A stretch of DNA of 64,000 nucleotides from assembly GCF_000716435.1 (NCBI RefSeq), contig NZ_JNWO01000036.1, positions 13,484 through 77,483 on the forward strand, written 5' to 3'. This DNA is from Streptomyces xylophagus. Its GTDB lineage: Bacteria > Actinomycetota > Actinomycetes > Streptomycetales > Streptomycetaceae. This document shows, piece by piece, positions 40,992-49,884 of the stretch; positions within the stretch are counted from its first letter, which is position 1, and every line of letters starts with the position of its first letter. A program made the position numbers and the translations under genes. Under the pieces are notes generated by a model. That model worked only from the letters and a program-made list of their open reading frames with translations. It ran no database searches and was not told the origin of the DNA.

Positions 40992-42911
40992 GTGTGCCGA
41001 CGACGGAATGAGGTACAGCGCGTTGGACGCAACGAGGGACGGCGCGGCGGAGGCGACGGGGGAAGCGGAGGTGGTCGCCGGCGAGGAGTTCAAGGGCTGG
41101 TGCTGCTGGGCTCCCTGCTGGTCCTGCTCCTCCTCGGCACCGCGGGCACCGCGTCAGCGCACGCCGCCCTCGAATCCACCGACCCCGCCGACGGAAGCGT
41201 CCTCAAGTCCGCCCCCCGCTCCCTCACCCTCACCTTCTCCGAGTCCGTCGCCCTCCTCGACGACTCCTTCCGCGTCTACGACCCCGACAACCGGCGGGTG
41301 AGGACGAGTTCCGCGCACCACGCGAAGGACGCCGGGGACACGGCGAGCGTCACCCTCCCGGCCAAGCTCGGCACCGGCACCTTCACGGTCGCCTGGCGCG
41401 TGGTCTCGGCCGACAGCCACCCGGTCTCGGGCGCCTTCACCTTCTCCATCGGCAAACCCTCCGCCACGACCACCCCGATCAGCACGGCCCCCAACGAGGA
41501 ACCCCTCACGGCCAGCCTGTACGACATCGCCCGCTACTTCGCGTACATAGCCGCCGCCCTTCTCATCGGCACGGCCACCTTCGCGGCCCTGTGCCGCCCC
41601 CCGAACCCCTCGGTCCTCAACAAGCCGATCCTGACCGGCTGGTGGACCCTCCTGGCGGCGACCCTGGCCCTCCTGCTCCTCCGGGCCCCCTACGAGGCGG
41701 GCACCGGCCTGGCCACGGCTTTCGAACCCTCGGCGATCCCCAAAACCCTGACGACCCGTCCGGGCCTGGCACTTGCGGCCCGCCTGCTCCTCCTCACCGC
41801 AACAGCCGCCTTTCTCCTACGACTTCGGGGGCGGGAGCGGTTCGGTCGGGTGGCCCTGGGGACGGGTGCCGCCCTGGCGGTCGGGCTGGCGCTGACCTGG
41901 GCGTCGGCGGAACACGCGTCCGCCGGGATCCAGGTGCCGGTGGCGATGACCTCGGCGGTCCTGCATCTGCTCGCGATGGCGGTGTGGCTGGGCGGCCTGA
42001 CGGCCCTGCTCACCGTGCTCTACCGCTCACCGAGCCTCGACGCGGCCCCCGTGGCCCGCTTCTCCCGGCTCGCCTTCGCCTCGGTGACCGTGCTGGTCGT
42101 CACCGGCGTCTACCAGTCCTGGCGGGGCCTCGGCTCCTGGAACGCCCTGACCGGGACGTCGTACGGCCGCATCCTGCTGGTGAAACTCGGCGCGGTGGCG
42201 GTGCTGCTCGTGGTCGCGGGGTGGTCGCGGCGGTGGACGGGGCGGATGGTGGGGGCGGAAGTGCGGCTTCAGGTACCGGAGTTGGTGCGGGCGGGGGTGG
42301 ACGGGGCGACGACTTCCACGAGCACGGGCACGGGAACGGGCACAGGCGCGGGTGAGGGTGAGAGTGTCGCCGACCCCGGTGACAACGGCTCCGGTGACGG
42401 CAGCTCCGATGACGGCGGCTCCCAGGACCGCTACCGGCGTGGTCTGCGCCGCTCGGTGCTGTGCGAAGTCGCCGTCAGTGTCGTGGTGTTGGTGATCACC
42501 ACCCTCCTGACCAACACGCTGCCGGGCCGCGCGGCGGCGGACGCGCAGCAGACGGCGACACCGGCCGGGATACCGGCGGCCTCCGTCACCACCGTCCCCT
42601 TCCACGTCGGCAATGCCGGCGGCAAGGTGCAGATCACCCTCGACCCCGGACGCGTCGGCCTGAACTCCGTCGAGGCGGTCGTCTACGGCCCCGACGGCGG
42701 CTTCGCCACCGTCCCCGAACTCCGCCTCTCCTTCACCCTCGCGGCCCAGAAGATCGGCCCTCTCGACGCCAACATCAAGGACGAGGGCGGCTATTGGGGG
42801 ACCAACTCCCTCAACCTGCCGATCGCCGGGACCTGGACGATGAAGGTGACGGTCAGGACGTCCGACGTGGACCAGGTGAGCGTGTCCAGGCAGGTGCGGA
42901 TCGTGCGGTAG
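40992..42911 (+). CDS. CopC-CopD fusion copper protein
   Basis: A 639-residue protein. An Arg-rich N-terminus, then a signal sequence (LVLLGSLLVLLLLGTAGTAS) leading to ASA-HAALEST. Cleavage there would expose His as residue 1, the first CopC copper ligand. DSHPVSGAFTF supplies the second His. Eight or more helices of a CopD domain follow (about 175-425), then a Ser/Thr/Gly-rich linker and a C-terminal soluble beta domain (VTTVPFHVGNAGGKVQITLD). It probably binds copper outside and moves it across the membrane. GGAG is seven bases before the GTG. Confidence 0.87.
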   Translation: MCRRRNEVQRVGRNEGRRGGGDGGSGGGRRRGVQGLVLLGSLLVLLLLGTAGTASAHAALESTDPADGSVLKSAPRSLTLTFSESVALLDDSFRVYDPDNRRVRTSSAHHAKDAGDTASVTLPAKLGTGTFTVAWRVVSADSHPVSGAFTFSIGKPSATTTPISTAPNEEPLTASLYDIARYFAYIAAALLIGTATFAALCRPPNPSVLNKPILTGWWTLLAATLALLLLRAPYEAGTGLATAFEPSAIPKTLTTRPGLALAARLLLLTATAAFLLRLRGRERFGRVALGTGAALAVGLALTWASAEHASAGIQVPVAMTSAVLHLLAMAVWLGGLTALLTVLYRSPSLDAAPVARFSRLAFASVTVLVVTGVYQSWRGLGSWNALTGTSYGRILLVKLGAVAVLLVVAGWSRRWTGRMVGAEVRLQVPELVRAGVDGATTSTSTGTGTGTGAGEGESVADPGDNGSGDGSSDDGGSQDRYRRGLRRSVLCEVAVSVVVLVITTLLTNTLPGRAAADAQQTATPAGIPAASVTTVPFHVGNAGGKVQITLDPGRVGLNSVEAVVYGPDGGFATVPELRLSFTLAAQKIGPLDANIKDEGGYWGTNSLNLPIAGTWTMKVTVRTSDVDQVSVSRQVRIVR

Positions 42912-42941
42912 ACGGGGCGAGTTCTACGCCGTGATCTGCCT

Positions 42942-43841
42942 TTACCCCTGCCTTTGCACCCGCCTTTGACCCTGCGTGAGGCCGAGCCGCTCCACCCACG
43001 CCGATATCGCGGCCGCGATCAACTCCGGCTGGTCCTCCGGTGTGTGGTGGCCCGCGACGGCGTCGGAGTGCTCGATCTCCAGGGCGGCGATGTTCGTCGC
43101 ACACCAGGCCAGGGTGCCCTCGTGCATCATCGTCCCCGGACCGGGTGCGAACGTGAGCAGCAGCTTCGGTACGTCCGGGCTGGACTCGAGCCAGTGGTCG
43201 TAGGCCTCGATCCTGGCCACGACGTCGGCGGGTTCGCCGCCCAGCGGCATCGAGCGTGCCCAGCGCAGGAGGGGTCGGCGGCTCTCCCGGGTCGGGTACG
43301 GCTCGCGGTAGACGGCGAGGTCGGCCGGTGCGGGCGGGGTCGCGGAGGAGGCCGGGAGTGCCTGCTCGATGAAGGCGTTCTGGTCGAGGATCATGGCCTC
43401 GCCGACGCCCTCCGTCTTGATCGCCCGGAACAACTCCCGGCCCCCTTCCGGGAATTCCTCCCAGGTCATCGGCTTGACGATGGTCTCCGTGAACGCGATG
43501 CCCCGCACCCGGTCCGGATGGCGCGCGGCCCAGTCGAAGGCCAGGGCACCGCCCCAGTCGTGTCCGACCAACACCACGTCCCGCAGCCCGAGCGCGTCGA
43601 ACCAGGCGTCCAGGTACCGGGCATGGTCGGCGAAGCCGTACGCGATGGCCGGCTTGCCCGACTCGCCCATGCCGATGAGGTCGGGTGCCAGTAGGCGCCC
43701 GGAGGTGACGCCCGGCAGGACGTTCCGCCACAGGTGCGACGAGGTCGGGTTGCCGTGCAGGAAGACGATCGGCACTCCGGTGCCGGACTCCCGGTGGAGG
43801 ACAGTCGAGTCGAGGACGCGAGTCACGTGCGAGGTCGTCAT
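42942..43841 (-). CDS. haloalkane dehalogenase-family alpha/beta hydrolase
   Basis: A 299-residue protein of the haloalkane dehalogenase subfamily II type. The oxyanion motif is FLHGNPTSSHLWRNV, with the nucleophile Asp in VLVGHDWGGALA. Catalytic His lies in VAGHHTPEDQPE, and the catalytic Glu is in AFTETIVKPM. The Asn-Trp pair (HGNPTSSHLW and HDWGG) is the halide-binding signature. Overlap of four bases with the NmrA gene makes an operon, controlled by the adjacent TetR regulator. Confidence 0.87.
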   Translation of the reverse strand: MTTSHVTRVLDSTVLHRESGTGVPIVFLHGNPTSSHLWRNVLPGVTSGRLLAPDLIGMGESGKPAIAYGFADHARYLDAWFDALGLRDVVLVGHDWGGALAFDWAARHPDRVRGIAFTETIVKPMTWEEFPEGGRELFRAIKTEGVGEAMILDQNAFIEQALPASSATPPAPADLAVYREPYPTRESRRPLLRWARSMPLGGEPADVVARIEAYDHWLESSPDVPKLLLTFAPGPGTMMHEGTLAWCATNIAALEIEHSDAVAGHHTPEDQPELIAAAISAWVERLGLTQGQRRVQRQG

Positions 43842-44659
43842 CGGAACGCCGCCGCGTTCCGCTCCGCCCAGGCCGCGAACGTGCCCGGTGCCCGGCCCAG
43901 CACGCTCTCCACGTCCGGGCTCACGCGCTGCTCCTCCTCGGTCGGTTCGCCCAGGACGGCCAGCGTGCCCTCGACCACGGGCAGGGGCATGAAGCGGGCC
44001 ATCAGCTCGTGGGCCTCCGTGCGGGACTGTTCCGTGAAGGTCACCGGCTCGCCCAGTGCCGTCGCTATCGCCGCCGCACGCGCGCGGGGTGTCGTCGGTG
44101 CGGGGCCGGTCAGGGTGTAGGTCGCGCCCGTGTGCGTGTCGGCGCGCAGGACGGCGGCGGCCACCGCGGCCACGTCGTCCGGGTCGACGAAGGGCAGGCC
44201 CACGTCACCGAAGGGCGCCGCCGCCGTGCGCCCGGCGCGGATCGACTCGGCCCAGGCGAACGCGTTGCTGTCCAGCCCGCCCGACCGCAGGATCGTCCAG
44301 TCGAGCCCCGACTCCCTTACGGCCGCCTCGAATTGACGCGGATGTGCGTACGCCTTCGGTCGGGTCCCCGCCCCCTGCGAGGACAGCAGCACCACTTTGC
44401 CGACACCGGCGGACTTGGCCGCGTCCAGGATGTCGTACGGCCGCTCGCCCGCCACCAGCAGGAACAGCGCCCGCGCCCCCGCGAACGCGCCTCGCAGGCC
44501 GTCCGGTTCGGCCAGGTCGGCGGCCACCGTGCGCACACCCGGTGGTACGTCGGCCTCGCCGATGTGCCGGGCCACGGCCGTCACCTGGACCTGGTCCTCC
44601 GTGAGCAACCGCACCAGCGTCCGCCCGACGTTCCCGGTCGCACCTGTCGCCACGATCAT
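43838..44659 (-). CDS. NmrA-family NAD(P)-binding protein
   Basis: A 273-residue atypical SDR. The GATGNVGRTLVRLL motif opens the Rossmann fold, with VVLLSSQGAGTRP, TILRSGGLDSNAFAW and the C-terminal GTFAAWAERNAAAF. Many are NADPH sensors or quinone/azo reductases. It is first in a two-gene operon with the dehalogenase gene and is divergent from a TetR gene, with two operator-like palindromes between. Confidence 0.87.
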   Translation of the reverse strand: MIVATGATGNVGRTLVRLLTEDQVQVTAVARHIGEADVPPGVRTVAADLAEPDGLRGAFAGARALFLLVAGERPYDILDAAKSAGVGKVVLLSSQGAGTRPKAYAHPRQFEAAVRESGLDWTILRSGGLDSNAFAWAESIRAGRTAAAPFGDVGLPFVDPDDVAAVAAAVLRADTHTGATYTLTGPAPTTPRARAAAIATALGEPVTFTEQSRTEAHELMARFMPLPVVEGTLAVLGEPTEEEQRVSPDVESVLGRAPGTFAAWAERNAAAFR

Positions 44660-44681
44660 GTCGGTACCCCCGTCATGTATC

Positions 44682-44701
44682 AGTTAGTCGGCTGACTAAC
44701 T
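44682..44701. promoter_or_regulatory. TetR operator O1
   Basis: AGTTAGTC-GGCT-GACTAACT, a perfect 20-bp palindrome just upstream of the NmrA start. Confidence 0.8.
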
Positions 44702-44745
44702 CCGTCGAACATGACGCTAGCACGATCGACCCGCCCGTTGTCTAT

Positions 44746-44765
44746 AGTTAGTCAGGTGACTGACT
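44746..44765. promoter_or_regulatory. TetR operator O2, overlapping the regulator's own start
   Basis: AGTTAGTC-AGGT-GACTGACT, one mismatch from O1. It contains the GTG start of the TetR gene at 44756. TATAGT at 44743-44748 is a likely -10, suggesting a leaderless transcript. Confidence 0.75.
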
Positions 44766-45373
44766 CAAAGGATTCCCGGAGCGCCATCGCCGCCGCCACC
44801 GCCAAGGCCACCGCCGTCGGCAAGCGGCAGCGTCTGACGACCGCCACCGCCCGGGTCCTGCACGAGCAGGGCGTGGAGCGCACGACCATCGCCGACATCG
44901 CCCGCGCCGCCGACGTCCCGACGGGCAACGTCTACTACTACTTCAAGACCAAGGACGAGCTGATCGAGGCGGCCCTCACCGAGCACACCGGTTCCCTGGA
45001 GACCCTGACCGCCCGGCTCGACCGGCTCCCCGACCCGCGCGAACGCCTCAAGGCCCTCATCGGCGGCTGGGTCGAGCAGAAGGACATCGCGGCCCGCCAC
45101 GGCTGCCCCATGGGCACTCTCGCCGTAGAGCTGGACAAGCGGTACGAGGGCGGTCTGGATCTCGCCGCGGGACAGGTCATACGGCGGTTGGTGGACTGGG
45201 TGGAGCGGCAGTACCGGCAGCTCGGCGCGGCCGACCCGGAGGGGCTCGCGCTGACCCTCGTCGGCGCCTATCAGGGCATGTCGCTGCTCTCCAACGCCCT
45301 GCGCGACCCGGAGATCATGACCCGTGAAGGGGCCCGGCTCATAAGGGAGTTGGACGCCCTGACCGTGGCCTGA
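44756..45373 (+). CDS. TetR-family regulator
   Basis: A 205-residue repressor. The helix-turn-helix is in HEQGVERTTIADIARAADVP and TGNVYYYFKTKDELIEAA (about 38-75). The C-terminal half has HGCPMGTLAVELD. This type is related to AcnR/YcdC-like proteins with a TetR_C_11-like domain. The GTG at 44756 lies within its own operator and right after the -10, so a leaderless mRNA is likely. It is divergent from the NmrA-dehalogenase operon, which it probably controls. Confidence 0.88.
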   Translation: MTDSKDSRSAIAAATAKATAVGKRQRLTTATARVLHEQGVERTTIADIARAADVPTGNVYYYFKTKDELIEAALTEHTGSLETLTARLDRLPDPRERLKALIGGWVEQKDIAARHGCPMGTLAVELDKRYEGGLDLAAGQVIRRLVDWVERQYRQLGAADPEGLALTLVGAYQGMSLLSNALRDPEIMTREGARLIRELDALTVA

Positions 45374-45417
45374 GGGACGGCTGGGAACCCCTTACTGCCG
45401 GCCCCTACCACTGCCCT

Positions 45418-46389
45418 CTACTGCTGCCCCCGGATGCGCTGCGCGACCTCGCTGTTCTCGGTCTCCCACCAGGGGCGGACGAGTTCCGGGCCGCCCTCTG
45501 TCGTGGCCTCGGCCGGTGTCGCCCGGACCAGTTCCGTGTCCAGGCGGCGGTCCAGGGCGACCGTCTCGGCGCGTTCGGTGCGGGCCCACTGGACCAGGAT
45601 CGCGAGGAGGAAGGGGACGGCGACCAGTTCGGCGATGCCGACCATCGCGCCGCCGCCGAGTTGTTGGTCATGCTGGACGTCTGGTGCCCAGGACGGGGAG
45701 TGCTTCAGGTACCAGGCCCCGGCGATCAGCGTGCCGTGGGTCATCACCACGATGCCGGGCACCGCGTCGACGATCCCGTCGAGGAACACCAGCGCCGCCC
45801 GCACCGGATGCGTGCACCAGGCGGGCAGCGCCTCCTCGCGCGTGAGCACCGGCAGGACGAACAGGCTCCCGGCGAGCAGCAGTTGGAGGTACATCAGCTG
45901 GTGCAGCCAGTCGTTGGCCAGGGCCGTCTCGAAGTACGGCGTGAAGTAGATCGTCAGCTCGGTGGTGAGGACGAGGCCTGTACTGACCAGGGGGAAGGTG
46001 AGCAGTCGTACGAGGCGACCCGTCAGCGCTCCCTGCGCTCGCGCGCCGGCGCGTCCGGGCAGGGCGCGCAGGGCCAGCCGCAGCGGATCGCCGAGGGCCA
46101 GGCCGAGCGGGGCGATCAGGTCCAGGAGGACGTTCTGGACGGCGGCCGGCCAGAACAGCACCCGGTCGTACACGGCCAGCGCGGACATCGTGGCGACCAC
46201 GAGCGTGCCGAGCCCGAGCACCGCGAACGCGGCGGTCCGCGCCACCGGCCAGGCCTCGCCGCGCCGCCTCAGCCGCAGGACGCCCCAGCCGTACAGGCCG
46301 CCGAGGAGTACGACGAGCAGCAGCGCGGGGACGTCCGCCTGCCAGGAGGAGAACAGCCGTCCCATGGTGAGCTGCGGCGGGGTCTCCAT
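45418..46389 (-). CDS. CtaG-family cytochrome c oxidase assembly protein
   Basis: A 323-residue polytopic protein, about nine helices, of the caa3_CtaG family, which helps mature the copper site of cytochrome oxidase. Key segments are VLFWPAAVQNVLLDLIAPLG, LANDWLHQLMYLQLLLAGS and VMTHGTLIAGAWY with conserved His residues. The C-terminal tail is charged and cytoplasmic. It stands alone. The CopC-CopD gene is within 3 kb, so a copper link is possible but not shown. Confidence 0.85.
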   Translation of the reverse strand: METPPQLTMGRLFSSWQADVPALLLVVLLGGLYGWGVLRLRRRGEAWPVARTAAFAVLGLGTLVVATMSALAVYDRVLFWPAAVQNVLLDLIAPLGLALGDPLRLALRALPGRAGARAQGALTGRLVRLLTFPLVSTGLVLTTELTIYFTPYFETALANDWLHQLMYLQLLLAGSLFVLPVLTREEALPAWCTHPVRAALVFLDGIVDAVPGIVVMTHGTLIAGAWYLKHSPSWAPDVQHDQQLGGGAMVGIAELVAVPFLLAILVQWARTERAETVALDRRLDTELVRATPAEATTEGGPELVRPWWETENSEVAQRIRGQQ

Positions 46390-46514
46390 CGCGATCTACC
46401 TCCACGGCCGGCCTGCTCGTTCTGCCGGTTCTGTCGGATCTGCCGCAGCACTCTATGCCGCCCAGTGCCACGCCGAGGACCCGCCCCCGCCGTCCCCGAT
46501 CCACGGCCGCGTTC

Positions 46515-47762
46515 CTACGACGGTGCGCGCAACGCGTCCACCGGCTCCATGCGGGCGGCGCGCAGCGAGGGGTAGAGCCCCGCGAGGAGTCCGACCAGGG
46601 CGCCGGCGAGCGGGGCGCCGAGGGCGAGCCGTAGATCCAGTACCGGTGTCCACTCCTTGAAGACGGCGACCGCGACCACGACCGCGATGCCCAGGGCCGC
46701 GCCGACGACCCCGCCGAGCAGCCCGATGGTCGTCGACTCGAGCAGGAACTGTCCGGCCACCTGCCTGCGCGAAGCGCCCAGTGAGCGGCGCAGCCCGATC
46801 TCGCCGACGCGTTCCATCACCGTCACCAGGGTCACGTTGGCGATGCCGATCGCGCCGACCACGAGGGAGACGAGGCCGAGGACGAGGAAGAGGCTGTTGG
46901 TGTCGTTCCGGACGCCGGCGCGTGCCTTGGACAGGTCGGGCGGTGCCACGACGGCGAGCGAGTCCTGGTGCCCGGGCGCGAGCGCGATCGGCGCCTGCCG
47001 GGCCACCTGTTGGGCCGCGCCGAGCGCGGTGCCGATCAGGACGCGGGTGACGTCCCGCAGCCCGATCCGGTCGGCCGCGGTGGTGGGCGGCACCAGCACG
47101 GCGGTGGACAGCCGCTCCTCGCGCCGGATCCCGCCGAGGATGCCGATCACGGTGTACGACTGCCCCTTGAAGAAGACCGCCGGCGCGTCCTCCACCCGCT
47201 TGATCCCGAGCAGCCGCGCCGCCTGGTCGCCGAGCACCACCACGTGGTCGTGCCGGGCGATGTCCCCGGCGTCGTAGAACCGCCCCGCCGTCATCGCACC
47301 GTGCACGGCGGCCGGCAGACCGGCCGAGGCGGCGAGCACGGCGAGGGTCTGGCCGGACAGGTCGCCGGGCGCGGTCACGTCGTTGGACCGCACCAGGACG
47401 CTGTCGGTCGCGTCCGAGTCGGCGAGCGCGGCCACCGACTCCACCCCCGCCAGCCGCCGTACGGCATCGGTCCCCGACCACGGCACCAACGGCCCGGCGT
47501 CCTCCTCACCGGGCAGCCGCTGCGGCACGGTCACAGTCACCGAGGTCGCGGTGAGCGCGTCGAAGCGGCCGACGATCTGGTTGCCCGCGGTGGACGCGAC
47601 CCCGATGGTGATGACGAGGGTGGTGATGCCGAGGACCGTGCCGAGCGTGGTCAGCGCGGACCGCACCGGGCGGGCGAGGACCCCCGCGAGGGCCTCCGTC
47701 CACAGGTCCCGGGGGTCCATCCAGGGCCGTTCGACCGGCGCCGTTCTCTTCGTGAGTCTCAC
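46515..47762 (-). CDS. MacB/FtsX-type ABC transporter permease
   Basis: A 415-residue permease. The N-terminal helix (SALTTLGTVLGITTLVITIG) is followed by a large extracellular MacB-like domain (about 60-280) and three C-terminal helices (LFLVLGLVSLVVGAIGIANV, GLLGGVVGAALGIAVVV, LAGALVGLLAGLYPSLRAA). GTG at 47762 overlaps the ATPase stop by four bases. It forms a tripartite exporter with the adaptor and ATPase upstream. Confidence 0.9.
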   Translation of the reverse strand: MRLTKRTAPVERPWMDPRDLWTEALAGVLARPVRSALTTLGTVLGITTLVITIGVASTAGNQIVGRFDALTATSVTVTVPQRLPGEEDAGPLVPWSGTDAVRRLAGVESVAALADSDATDSVLVRSNDVTAPGDLSGQTLAVLAASAGLPAAVHGAMTAGRFYDAGDIARHDHVVVLGDQAARLLGIKRVEDAPAVFFKGQSYTVIGILGGIRREERLSTAVLVPPTTAADRIGLRDVTRVLIGTALGAAQQVARQAPIALAPGHQDSLAVVAPPDLSKARAGVRNDTNSLFLVLGLVSLVVGAIGIANVTLVTVMERVGEIGLRRSLGASRRQVAGQFLLESTTIGLLGGVVGAALGIAVVVAVAVFKEWTPVLDLRLALGAPLAGALVGLLAGLYPSLRAARMEPVDALRAPS

Positions 47763-48499
47763 CCGGCCTCCTCGGTCAGGCGCCCGTCGGTGATGCGGAC
47801 CCGGCGCCCGGCCCGGCGGCTGACCGCCTCGTCATGGGTGATCACGACCAGGGTCATGCCCTGGGCGCACAGGTCGTCGAAGAGCTCCAGCACGGAGAGG
47901 GTGTTCTCGGTGTCGAGGTTGCCGGTCGGTTCGTCGCAGAGCAGCAGCGCCGGGTCGCTGAGCAACGCCCGTGCGATGGCGACCCGTTGGCGTTCACCGC
48001 CGGAGAGCCGGTCGGGCCGGAAGCCCACCCGGTGTCCCAACCCCACCTGTTCCAGGGCCTGATGGGCACGGGCGAGCCGGCCGCCGCGCTCACGTCCGGG
48101 GCGCGGCCTGCGGTAGGCCTCGGCCAGCATGACGTTCTCGTCGACCGTCCGGTACGGCAACAGGTGGAAGGACTGGAACACGAACCCGATCCGGCTCCCG
48201 CGCAGGGAAGTTCGTTCGAGGTCGCCGAGCCCGGTGGTCTCCACCCCGTCCAGCAGATACGACCCCGCCGTGGGCCGGTCCAGCAGCCCGAGCGTGTTGA
48301 GCAGCGTCGACTTCCCGGAACCGGACGGCCCGACGACGGCCAGATGCTCTCCGCGCCGCACGGTCAAGTGCACGTCGCGCAGGGCGTGCACGGGCGGGTC
48401 CGAGGGGAACGTCCGCTCCACGCCGGTGAGTTGGATGACGGAATCGGTCGCGGCGGCAATGTCGGCGGTATCGGGGCCATGGGCGGGACGGGGGATCAC
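47759..48499 (-). CDS. ABC transporter ATPase, MacB/LolD type
   Basis: A 246-residue ATPase. Walker A is VGPSGSGKSTLLNTLG, the signature is LSGGERQRVAIARAL, Walker B is LLLCDEPTGNLD, and the H-loop is VITHDEAVS. The type is that of export or lipoprotein-release systems. The ATG at 48499 overlaps the adaptor stop, so all four genes of the operon are coupled. Confidence 0.93.
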   Translation of the reverse strand: MIPRPAHGPDTADIAAATDSVIQLTGVERTFPSDPPVHALRDVHLTVRRGEHLAVVGPSGSGKSTLLNTLGLLDRPTAGSYLLDGVETTGLGDLERTSLRGSRIGFVFQSFHLLPYRTVDENVMLAEAYRRPRPGRERGGRLARAHQALEQVGLGHRVGFRPDRLSGGERQRVAIARALLSDPALLLCDEPTGNLDTENTLSVLELFDDLCAQGMTLVVITHDEAVSRRAGRRVRITDGRLTEEAG

Positions 48500-49884
48500 T
48501 CGCCCACCACCACCCTCTCGCCCGCCTTCAACGCGCCCCCGGCAGACGTGACTTCGACGATCCCGGCGGCGGAGAGCCCGACGGTGACCTGCACGTCGGT
48601 CACGGTGCCACCGCGCTCGACCTCGACCCGGGCACGTCCGTCGGACGAGGTGTGGATCGCGGCCAGCGGCACGGTCAGCACCTTGCCGTCCGAGGCGCCG
48701 ACCGCGACGGTCACCTTCACGGCGGCCCCGGCCTGCCCGGCGAGCGGACCGGGTTCCGGGACGGTGATCCGCACCTGGACGGCGGCGGTGGAGTCGGAAC
48801 CGTCCGCCACGACGTCCACCGTGCCCTTCACGGTCTTGCCGTCCGTGGTCGTCAGCTCGGCGGTCATCCCGTGCCGCAGGAGTCGGGCGTCCGTGCCGGG
48901 GACGGCCGCCTGCACCACCAGGTCGGAGCTGGTCACCGTACCGATCTGGGCGGACGGGGTGTCACCCGTCTTCACGCTCACCTTGTCCATCCGGGCGGGC
49001 AGCTTCGGCAGGAAGACGACCTCGCCGGCCGGGACCTTCGTACCGTAGGAGGCCTTGAAGGTGCTGAGCGCGTCGTTCGCCAGGTCCAGCGCCTTCTGGG
49101 CGGACTTGACCTGGATCTCGTGGATCTGCTGGTCGGTGCTGGACTGGGGGCTCGGAGTGCCGGCCGAACCGCTCTCGCCCGACCCCGCGCTCGAACCGGC
49201 CTCCGTGGCAGCGCCGTTGGTCGTGAGAAGCGTCTCCTGCGCGGCGGAGACGGCCTGTTCGAGGGAGCCGAGCTGCTGCTGGTCGGCGGGGCTCGGCTCC
49301 TGGGGGTCGTACCCCTTGCTCCTGTACCAGTCGGCGACGGCGGTGGCGGTGCCCTGCCCGTACGTCCCGCTGGTCGCGCCGGGGTCGAACCCCAGCCGCT
49401 TCAGGGCTGTCTGAAGCTGTGTCACATCGTCGCCCGAAGTACCGGGCCCAAGGGCGCGGTACATCGGCACGGAACCGCCGAGCGCGAACACCGGACGGCC
49501 GTTGACCGTCATCAGTACGTCGCCCTCCTTGATCTTCGTGGCGGCCACCGGCGCCTTGGTGACCCGCTGCTCCGCGCCCTCGCCGGCCGCGGCCGAGGAC
49601 GTTCCGCTGCCGACCGGTCCGGCCAGTGACAGGGGCCGCGGCGAGGCGAACTCGACGGACCCGGTCGCCACCACACTCGCGGTGAGCGACTGCCGTACGA
49701 CCGCGACCGTCACCGGACCGGCCTTCGGTGCCTGGTGGGAGGCGGCGGCGTCGGCGGGCGACTGCACCTGCGTACCGGCGACCCAGCCCCCCGCCCCGAC
49801 CAGCACGACCGCCGAGACAACGGCCCCGAGTCGCCTACGGCCGCTGCCGATCCGGCTCGTGCCCTCTCCCTGCGGGCGGCTCAT
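48496..49884 (-). CDS. HlyD/MacA-like adaptor with peptidoglycan-binding domain
   Basis: A 462-residue membrane-anchored protein. One N-terminal helix (LGAVVSAVVLVGAGGWVAG), a barrel-sandwich segment (TVAVVRQSLTASVVATGSVE), a PG_binding_1 domain (LGPGTSGDDVTQLQTALKRL, about 155-205), a Ser/Gly linker and coiled coil, then adaptor beta domains (KTVKGTVDVVADGSDSTAAV, VLTVPLAAIHTSSDGRARV). In Gram-positive bacteria this type links the ABC exporter to the wall. It starts at an ATG that overlaps the lipoprotein stop. Confidence 0.86.
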   Translation of the reverse strand: MSRPQGEGTSRIGSGRRRLGAVVSAVVLVGAGGWVAGTQVQSPADAAASHQAPKAGPVTVAVVRQSLTASVVATGSVEFASPRPLSLAGPVGSGTSSAAAGEGAEQRVTKAPVAATKIKEGDVLMTVNGRPVFALGGSVPMYRALGPGTSGDDVTQLQTALKRLGFDPGATSGTYGQGTATAVADWYRSKGYDPQEPSPADQQQLGSLEQAVSAAQETLLTTNGAATEAGSSAGSGESGSAGTPSPQSSTDQQIHEIQVKSAQKALDLANDALSTFKASYGTKVPAGEVVFLPKLPARMDKVSVKTGDTPSAQIGTVTSSDLVVQAAVPGTDARLLRHGMTAELTTTDGKTVKGTVDVVADGSDSTAAVQVRITVPEPGPLAGQAGAAVKVTVAVGASDGKVLTVPLAAIHTSSDGRARVEVERGGTVTDVQVTVGLSAAGIVEVTSAGGALKAGERVVVGE

